Shown in pieces: positions 57,117 to 64,000 of a DNA stretch of 64,000 nt. Within the stretch, counting starts at the first letter, position 1, and every line of letters starts with the position of its first letter. Both the position numbers and the translations under genes were made by a program. Below the pieces are notes generated by a model. It saw only the letters and a list, made by a program, of their open reading frames with translations, was not told where the DNA came from and did not search any database. Source of the stretch: Voacanga thouarsii (taxonomy: Eukaryota > Streptophyta > Magnoliopsida > Gentianales > Apocynaceae); contig JANUWF010001161.1 in NCBI GenBank assembly GCA_026120185.1, forward strand, positions 2,924,001 to 2,988,000, in the 5' to 3' direction.

Positions 57117-58477
57117 TATGAAAAACAGAAGGTAAAGGTGTGAATTCATGGATCCAAGCTAGCTACGTATTGTTCAAAGACAAATTCACCACTCAAAGGA
57201 GCATTGTTCAAATGAGGCTTTCAGGGGAAGAAGATGGCCTTGTCTATAAGTTCTATCTTTTATTGTTGTTAACTTTTTGAGAACAATGATGTGCTTAATA
57301 TTTTGATTGCAATTGGATATTATTTTGGAAATTATGATTTTGATCAATCTAATGTTATCTTTGGTATTTGATTACTTGTTATCACTAGTTATTGATGCGT
57401 TTTGTTCTAATTAACTTTGAAAACGAGGTTAGGAGTTCATTGCATTGATTTCATATTTGTTAAATATTAATGGACTTGGGAAACGAAGTTAAGATTAAAG
57501 AACTAAAGTGATCAAATATTAGTTGATTTCACCTAGAGTATAGGGTTATTGACTAATTTAATGTTTATGAGGTATGAGTTTAAAACATCTTTTGGTTGCT
57601 TTGGTTTGATTGGGAAATCTACTAAATTAATCAAATGATAGTGATTCGATGGATTGGAAAAGAAGTGCTAGCTACATTAGTAAGTTAATGACTTGGGTAA
57701 TGATTGAATTTTACTTAAGTTCCTTCTTGATGGCAAGACGATAGTTGATTGTAATCAATACTAATTGATTTAATATCGTGTTTTCAAGATAATTGTCTAG
57801 TTACATGAAATTACATCCTTGACTTATATATATATATATATATATATATATCTTTATTTATTTTCCTTTTTATTCTCTTCCTATTTTATTAGCTAAACAA
57901 TAATGACTTGGGTAATGTAAGGTAAGAGCCTAAGTTCTTGTGCATTTGATACTTGCTAGTCCATACACTATACAATTGGTATACTTGCTCGTATGTGTAG
58001 TTTTAGTGGTTGAATATTTATTTAAAACTTGATTAATTGTCTACTTTGTTGGTAATATTTTCTATCCTAAAAACATGCAGTAGACTTCTTGGGAATTTCT
58101 AATTTCTACTCAAAATTGGACATCACACCGACATTGAGTAGGCTAGGGTTGGAGCTGGCTTGCTCCCTTTGAGCTAGAGTTGGTTGTACTCTGTTAGGGT
58201 TAGTCGGCTCTGTTTTTCCCTTGTCTTGCCCTATTTGATACAAAATTGAACCGGTGCTAGTTTGGATATCATGGGCCATCGCTGCTTCACCTTTGAAACG
58301 CTAATATTGAGTTTAAAAATCCATCAATTCTACACAAAATCTAACAAAAACTTTCTACAACTAATTATCTCAATTTCATCAAAAAAAGGGGGGGGGAATG
58401 TGTGAACTATTATGCGAAAAAATATCACAAAATTACCTCAAATAGCTAGGGAAATATAGGTATATTTAGGCCTATGA

Positions 58478-58681
58478 ACCTCTTAGAACTCGATAGAAAT
58501 TTTTAGAAAGTTTTAGAATCCTTGAGAAACTTATAGAATTCCCATATTTTCATGCAAAATACCATGCAACCAATCACATAATCCCATGTGGCCTTCCATG
58601 CACACAAGTCATGAAACTAGCCACAAATCTCGAAGTGGCTTTCCAAGTATGCAATTCATGCAACCAATCATTTCTATTACT

Positions 58682-58727
<46 letters not shown>

Positions 58728-58849
58728 CATATTATATAACCATTTCTTTATTTTTTTTTCTCTTGCCATTCTTCCCCCATTTTTCTCTCTCTTTTTTTTT
58801 TTTTTTACTAAACACTTGCATAAATATATTATCCACATAAATATGAAGG
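58478..58849. other. Spacer with GT microsatellite
   Basis: No gene. A (GT)n tract lies at 58687-58724, followed by T-rich sequence. Repeat-encoded ORFs at 58586-58908 are not genes. The words CATGCAACCAATCA and AAGTCATGAAACTAGCC recur in variant form around 58560-58670. Confidence 0.6.
58687..58724 (+). repeat. (GT)n microsatellite
   Basis: About 19 uninterrupted GT units. Confidence 0.95.
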
Positions 58850-58869
58850 GGTTTACATTTTTCCTTTCT

Positions 58870-59103
58870 AAAAAGAATTTCATCCTCGAAATTAAAGTAT
58901 ACATTTGAAAAGTTTAGGGTAAGCTTTTTCTATTTCTACCATAGTTTTCCAAGTAGCATCCTACACCAGGGGATGGTTCTATAACACCTCGACGAAGGGG
59001 ATTTGCTTTTGTCTTAATTCTTTTTTACCATATTCCAGAATCTTAACATGTTTCTCATCATAATTCAATCTAGAGTTAATTCAATGTCGGCATCATTCAC
59101 GAT
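58870..59103 (-). pseudogene. C-terminal chromodomain part, second chromovirus
   Basis: Minus-strand frames give NDADIELTLD just after the nested LTR, a MLRFWNMVKKN segment, and near the end FNFEDEILFRKEK, the end-of-polyprotein block also seen at 12744 (NFEDKIF). Several stops. It continues the frame left at 60491 once the LTR is taken out. Confidence 0.7.
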
Positions 59104-60490
59104 TGATGGGGTTAAAATATGTTGATACTTTCCTAGCTATTTGTGGTAATTTTGTGATTTTTTTGGTATAATAGTTAGTCAATTCCCTTAGAACTTGATA
59201 TTTTTCCTGTACAGGGTTTTCTCTATGTTTTTGGGCAAAAACTAGAGATTTTGGTGCGATAAAAATCCATTTCCAAAGTTAACCTAGCACTAGCCCAACA
59301 TATGTGAACTGGCCCTAGCTTAGATCTAGATGAACAGAGAAAAACAGGGGGAAGAAGCAGAGAACCAATGAGTTTCCAGAGCAGAACTGACGCTGGCCCA
59401 GTCGAAGTAACTCGGCGCCAGCTCTAATCAGGTTAGTGTTGTTTTGAGTCTGATTTGGTGCAGAATTGGAAGATATCAAGAATCCTTTTTTTATATTTAC
59501 CTTATACTCAGAGCAGAAGTCTTGAGGAACATTTTTGACATCTAAACAAGATATAAATACACAAAAATAACTATATATGTATATATATATATATATATTA
59601 AAGAGGGATGCATGGATTAAGAAGAAGAATCACTCACTAAAGAGGAGAATCCGCCAAGAATAGGAGCACTATTTAAGTAGGGTTGCAATTGAAGAGGAAA
59701 ATAGCTTGTCTATGAGTCTTTTCTTTTTCTTTTATCTTCTTTTTCTTGGATGATGATGATATTATTTTTTTTAAATGTATTTAGATGTTATTCTTGAATT
59801 CATGAGGTTGTATTGAGTTTAGTTTTTAAATTAATTGATTATTATTTCTGGTGTTTTGTTACTTGATTTAATTGATAATTTGATTGAATATTCTTTCTTT
59901 CAAATGGACTTGAAAAATGAAATTTGGAGTGAGTTCAATTTTGCTTATTTTTTATTTGTTATGCCTTAGCTAGAATGCGAAAGAAGGTTAAAAGCAAGAA
60001 ATCAAGTAGTTCAAAGATTGATTGATTTCATGTAGAATATAGGGCTATTAGCTAATTTCATGTTTATATCACCCGAAATATGCGGGTAATTGTGGAAGCT
60101 AAGTTTGATGCATTTTTTAAGTAAGACTAGTGAGATAGAATATATCCATTAAGTTGCCTATAAGATAGAGAATCATAAATTGAAAAAGAAGTGACTCTAA
60201 GTTGTTCTTTCATAGTACCAGAATAATGAATAATTGAGGTATTTGCTAGTCAATCAATATTATGCCTTTAATGATTTCTATTTATCTACATACTCCATCC
60301 CTATATCTTGTGACGACTTAGTCTATTTTCTTTTTAGTTTTATTAGGGTAGACAACGTATGAAAAGTAACAAATGTATATTTGTTCCTTGCAATTTCATA
60401 TGTATTTTAGAAATTGGTGTTTAAATTAAAACTTGGTTGGGAATGGAATTTAAATTGCAATATTTTTGTAACCCAAATCTAAGCACATCA
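59104..60490 (+). mobile_element. Athila-type LTR nested in the chromovirus
   Basis: 1387 bp from TGATGGGGTTAAAATATG to AAGCACATCA, splitting a chromodomain-region frame. Flanks ACGAT (59099-59103) and ATGAC (60491-60495) agree at three of five positions, the other two being C/T differences, so they may be a decayed TSD. It contains GC words at 59283-59430, a TATA box at 59552 and a TTGTCTATGAG marker near 59708. No internal region: a solo LTR. Confidence 0.82.
59552..59559 (+). promoter_or_regulatory. TATA box of nested Athila-type LTR
   Basis: TATAAATA at the family position. Confidence 0.65.
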
Positions 60491-60757
60491 ATGACATGCG
60501 CTGGACTAGCTATATACTTCCGGAGTTGTGACACATGAAACACATTATGGATATCTTAAAGCTACAGGGGTAGTTCTATCCAGCAAGCTACTTTCCCAAC
60601 CTTTCATTAATGGGAAAAGATCCTATATAATGAGGTGCTAACTTTTTCCTTTGTATTTTTCCACCCATACCTCGATGGGGTTTCAATTTCCAAAACACTT
60701 GGTCTCCCTTTTCAAATTCTATATTTCTTCTACGATATTTGGTATAAATTTTTTTGT
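60491..60757 (-). pseudogene. Integrase C-terminal region before the chromodomain, second copy
   Basis: The minus-strand frame includes SIMCFMCHNSGSI, a mutated form of the IHNVFHVSQLRKY block, just before the LTR junction. Upstream, K- and P-rich pieces (near 60650-60720) correspond to the segment equivalent to 13172-13100 in the first element. Several stops. The plus-strand ORF 60635-60919 is a shadow. Confidence 0.6.
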
Positions 60758-61705
60758 CTACTCTGGGAAATTTCTAATTTGGTTTTGATCTGTTCTACTT
60801 TTTGCCAAGTGTTTTCCATGTCTAAAGCATTTTGTCAATCTTGTTTTCACCCCATACTTTCCAATGACGTGGTAATCGACACTTCCATCCGTATCGAGAT
60901 TCAAATAGAGCCATTCTAGTTGTAGATCAATAGTTGTTATTATAATCAAATTCTGCATAGGCTAGATTGTCAATCCATTTGTTTCCAAAATCTAATACAT
61001 AGGCCCTAAACATATCTTCTAATATCCGAATCACTCGTTCCATTTGCCAATCAATTTGGGGATGTTTATTTTGTTAAACTTCAATGTAGTTCTATACTTC
61101 TGTTCCAGTTTTCCCCAAAATCATGAGCTATTAGATCTCTATCGGAAATAGTATTAGAAGGTATGGTGTGCAGTCATATCACCTTTTCTATATAAATCTT
61201 GCTCAACTTTTCTAAAGAGTCCCGCTCATTAGTAGGAATGAAGTGAGCAAACTTAGTTAACTAATTCATAGATCACTTAAATGGTATCTCTCTGTCCAAT
61301 TGTTAATGGAAATCCAGTTACAAGATCCATAGTAATTTCATCCTATTTCTATTGTGTGGCAAGTAAAGGCTGCAACAAGCCTCCTAGTTGTTGATGCTCC
61401 ACTTTCACCTTTTAATACGTAAGATATTATGCCACAAACTGGGATATATTCTTCTTCATATGAATCCACCAATATTGTTGTTTAAGGTGACAATACATCT
61501 TAACTTCTCCAGGATGGATAGTATTCTTACTTCTGTGTACTTTCACTAAAATATCCCATTTCACCATTACATGCCTAAGTATACAAATTCTTCCCTGAAA
61601 ACGTAGAATTCCCTTGTCATTAGTTTGAAAATCACTATCTTCTTTGCCTTCATTCTTTGCCTGAATTTGTTGTAACTCTTCATCTCCTTCTTGGGCAACT
61701 TTCAA
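60758..61705 (-). pseudogene. Integrase, second chromovirus (broken)
   Basis: 61427-61705 is open and contains the N-terminal HHCC zinc-binding part: KVHRSKNTIHPGEVKMYCHL with both His, QYWWIHMKKNISQFVA, then YLTY where CLTC is usual, so both Cys are replaced by Tyr. The core follows with DEITMDLVTGFPLTIGQRDT (first catalytic Asp kept, near 61340), and degraded blocks without a clear second Asp. Multiple stops and frameshifts. It would have inserted the cDNA. Confidence 0.82.
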
Positions 61706-61930
61706 CTATTGTAACAATATGCGTTGAATAACAATATTGTTTATCTTAACCTATCCTTCAACCATGAATTTCTTTCATCCAGGGGTGTGTGTTATTTTTA
61801 GAGTTGATATTATTACCTTTCTATTCAATGCTTTTGTTAACACATTCGCCTTACCTGCATGATATTTGATAGGGTATCAAAATTTCTCAAAAAATTCCAT
61901 CTACCTTTGTTGATGCATGTTTAAATCCTT

Positions 61931-62157
61931 TTAGGTAAAAAAGTATTTTAAACTCTTATGGTCAGTAAAGACTTCAAATGTTGCTTTATACAAGTAGTGT
62001 TTCCATTTTATTAGGGCAAATACAATAGTTGCTAACTCCAAATCATGGGTAGGACAATTCATTTTATGGGGTTTAAGTTTCCCAAATATATTGACTATCA
62101 CTTTTCTTTTCTGCATTAATACTCCTCACAATCCTTTATTTGAAGTAATAGTATACA
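61931..62157 (-). pseudogene. RNase H fragment, second chromovirus
   Basis: The minus-strand frame reads MYTITSNKGL, a stop, GVLMQKRKVIVNIFGKLK, NCPTHDLELATIVFALIKWK and FEVFTDHKSLKYFF, followed by a stop. The central Glu and the later Asp are kept. The start of the domain and RT lie beyond the junction with the Athila-type LTR at 62158. Confidence 0.85.
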
Positions 62158-63250
62158 TGATAGTAGCTAAAAACACCACTATTTTCCTAGTTATTTGAGG
62201 TCAATTTGAGATACTTTTGATATAAAAACTAGGCAAAATTTTTTCTTATTTGACATTTTGCTTGTAGCAAGTGTTTTTGACAAATTTGTGTAGAATTGAA
62301 TTGATTTTGAGCAAAAAGTGAAAGTTTCTAGAATGCACATGGCGCAAGGTCCAGCTAAGGCACCAGGCGCCAGGTCCAATCTGGAAAACCAGTTAAAATA
62401 GTGCAATATTTAGGGCAAGAACAGAACACACTTGGTGCCAGATGGGTCGACTGGACCCAGCTCCAAGTCCACCCTAGACATGAAAATTTCTATGCACGAA
62501 GTTGGTGTTTTCTAAAGGATTTTGTTATTTTTCGAATCCTACTAGGCCAAGACTTCTCAAGAAATGAATTTTAGCATCAAAGAAGCCTATTTATAGAAGA
62601 AAATCATAAGAGAAAGTAATAAATTCAAAATTTCAAATTAGAAAATCACTCATTGAAGGAGGAATTTATCAAACCAAGGAGCATTGTTAAAGAGACTCTT
62701 CAAGGGAGAAAATGGTGGCTTGTCTATGAGTTCATTCTTTTACATTTGTTTTTTTTTTCTAGACTAATGATGTAATTAATGTTTTCATTATAATTTGACA
62801 TTTTTTTGGGAATCATAATTTATTAAGTTAATTTAATCTTTTGATCAATTGATTATTGTTCTTGGTATTTGATTACTTATTTTTCTTATTGAGTTGGTTG
62901 ATTGATTCTTGTTATTAACTTGATTGAAAAGGGGGTTGGTAATGACTTCAATTAATTAATTTTATATTTGTTATCTCTTAACTTGCTTGAAAAGGGGATT
63001 AATTGTAAGGAACTTGGGTAAACAAAGGTTGGTTGATAATTGCTAGAATATAGATTCATTGACTAATTTCATGTTTTAAATCACCCAGAATATAGGGGTT
63101 ATATGAGGATTGATTTTAATGCATCTTTTGGATGAATTGGTTGAGACATAATATGTTACCTAATTTAACTAGAAGATAGTGATTTTAAGGATTGCAAACT
63201 AAGTGGGTTTATTTTAAATCCATCATAAGACCAAGATAATAATTAATTGT
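62158..63250 (+). repeat. Athila-type LTR, 5' part, interrupted by another LTR
   Basis: It starts TGATAGTAGCTAAAAAC at 62158 and follows the family through GC words at 62338-62470, a TATA-like CCTATTTATAG near 62586, TTGTCTATGAG near 62719 and later markers, then is cut at 63250 where another LTR starts. The rest would lie beyond the window. ORF 62191-62406 (minus) is not a gene. Confidence 0.82.
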
Positions 63251-64000
63251 TGATAGGAGCTAAAATCATCACTATTTTCCTAGTTATTTGATATTAAATT
63301 GAGATAATTTTGATATAATAACAAGGCAAATTCCTTCATATTTGATATTTTTCTTGTAAAAAGTATTTTTAACAAATTTGTGTAGATATAAGTTGATTTC
63401 GAGTGAAAAGTAGAAATTTCCAGAACACACATAGCGCCAGGTCTAGCAAGTGGACCAAGCTCCAGGTTTAATCTAGAATAACAAGGAAAACAGAGCAACA
63501 TCCAGGGGAAAAATAGAACACACCTTGTGCCAAGTGGGTAGATTGGACCCAGCGCCAGGTCCGCTCTGGAAAGGCAAAAATTCCGTGCACGAATTTCATA
63601 TTTTCCAAAGGATTTTGGTATTTTTGAAACCCTACTCGGCTAAGACTCCTCAAGCAGTGAATTTTACCATTAAAAGAGCCTATTTAAACAGGAAAAACAT
63701 AAGAGAAAGTAGTGAATCCAGGATAAAAAATTCCAATCACTTAAAAGAGGAGAGATTCACCATTCAAGGATGGTTGTTCAAGAGTCTTCAAATATGAAGA
63801 AGGAGGCTTGTCTATGCGTACTTTCTTTTACCTTTATTTTCTTGTTCTTAAACAATAATGTGTTCAATGTTTTATTTGTAATTTGACAATATTTTGGGAT
63901 TCATGGTTTTGTGTTAATTTAGTTATTTGATCAATTCTTTATCATCTTTAGTATTTGAATACTTGTTATCATTGGTTATTTATGTGCGTTCTTTTAATTG
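63251..64000 (+). repeat. Athila-type LTR, start only (runs off the window)
   Basis: Start TGATAGGAGCTAAAATC at 63251, GC words at 63430-63560, CCTATTTAAAC near 63680 in place of a TATA box, TTGTCTATGCG near 63809. The preceding five bases ATTGT (63246-63250) would be the TSD to look for beyond 64000. ORFs 63280-63797 are LTR sequence. Confidence 0.82.

Larger units (their letters stand above)
52654..58081 (+). mobile_element. Complete non-autonomous Athila-type element with an unrecognised ORF
   Basis: 5' LTR 52654-54042, primer site 54049-54066, internal region, purine tract 56666-56679, 3' LTR 56680-58081. The candidate TSD AGACT (52649-52653 and 58082-58086) supports a single insertion into the minus-strand LTR. 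The LTRs are alike across their length but differ at many positions, so the insertion is not recent. There is no Gag, protease, RT or integrase motif. The only coding trace is an unrecognised ORF at 54223-55027. Confidence 0.85.
56680..58081 (+). repeat. 3' LTR of the non-autonomous element
   Basis: 1402 bp starting TGATAAGGGCTAAATTC. The right end (AAACATGCAGT) is eroded and is placed by the TSD. GC words lie at 56879-56995, a TATA-like TATAAGTA at 57109 and a (TA)n run near 57826-57852. Confidence 0.83.
50055..58477 (-). repeat. Athila-type 5' LTR, interrupted twice
   Basis: On the minus strand the LTR starts TCATAGGCCTAAATATACC (family TGATAGG) at about 58477 and ends CTGACA at 50055. Two insertions split it: 50384-51930 and 52654-58081. 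The remaining pieces (50055-50383, 51936-52653, 58087-58477) add to about 1.44 kb, the size of intact sister LTRs. Family markers run in the right order across the pieces. Confidence 0.8.
58850..62157 (-). mobile_element. Second chromovirus pol remnant, with nested LTR
   Basis: Minus-strand Ty3/gypsy pol from RNase H (62157) to the end of the polyprotein (about 58850), split by an Athila-type LTR at 59104-60490. It resembles the element at 12744-14729 domain by domain but is a separate copy. RT, protease and Gag are missing because plus-strand Athila-type sequence begins at 62158. No LTR of its own is visible in the window. Confidence 0.85.

Noticed and set aside
58586..58908. ORFs with VCVCVC or THTHTH runs
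   Set aside because: Encoded by the (GT)n microsatellite.

Overview
The window is plant nuclear DNA, almost certainly angiosperm and probably eudicot. It is AT-rich and made almost entirely of nested, decayed LTR retrotransposons. The plant call rests on chromodomain Ty3/gypsy (Del/Tekay-type) polyproteins, Athila/Tat-type Gag with an Asp-tRNA-like primer site, plant Ty1/copia pol remains, and very long LTRs (1.2 to 4 kb). I found no host gene, tRNA, rRNA, CRISPR or intact transposon ORF. Species cannot be read from the sequence.

Layout. 1-5476: plus-strand LTR pieces of a Del/Tekay-type element, partly tandem-duplicated, with an Athila-type solo LTR at 3673-5199 (TSD GTGTT). 5477-18170: a minus-strand chromovirus. 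Its roughly 4 kb 3' LTR (5477-12728) is split by a 3.2 kb solo LTR (7922-11150, TSD GTTCT). Broken gag, protease, RT, RNase H, integrase and chromodomain follow at 12744-17110, with the primer site at 18158-18167. The 5' LTR survives only as one arm of a foldback (18170-18640). 18660-22168: a Ty1/copia pol fragment and probable 3' LTR. 22354-28375: a divergent Athila-type LTR, a chromovirus LTR fragment, then the 3' end of a minus-strand Athila-type element.

28376-48116: a plus-strand Athila-type structure holding 5' LTR, gag, an env-like or plant-transposon-domain ORF, 3' tail and 3' LTR, but no protease, RT or integrase. A minus-strand array (33293-46225) of a second non-autonomous family lies inside it: four LTRs alternating with four internal regions, each LTR followed by its own Met-tRNA primer site. 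One of these LTRs carries a 781 bp copia-type solo LTR (TSD GTTTA).

48117-58477: a minus-strand Athila-type gag with primer site and a 5' LTR interrupted twice, by a copia-type solo LTR (50384-51930) and by a complete 5.4 kb non-autonomous element (52654-58081, TSD AGACT) encoding an unrecognised protein. 58850-62157: a second minus-strand chromovirus pol remnant split by an Athila-type LTR. 62158-64000: two more Athila-type LTRs, one starting inside the other and running off the end.

How it fits together. At least three LTR groups here lack pol yet keep LTRs, primer sites, purine tracts and small gag-like or unknown ORFs, so they would have needed enzymes in trans from autonomous relatives. 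Two independent Athila-type copies end gag at the same point and pass straight into the same downstream region, which suggests a pol-less lineage rather than chance decay. Two otherwise different LTR families carry clusters of the same palindromic GGCGCC-type word about 100-350 bp upstream of the TATA box.
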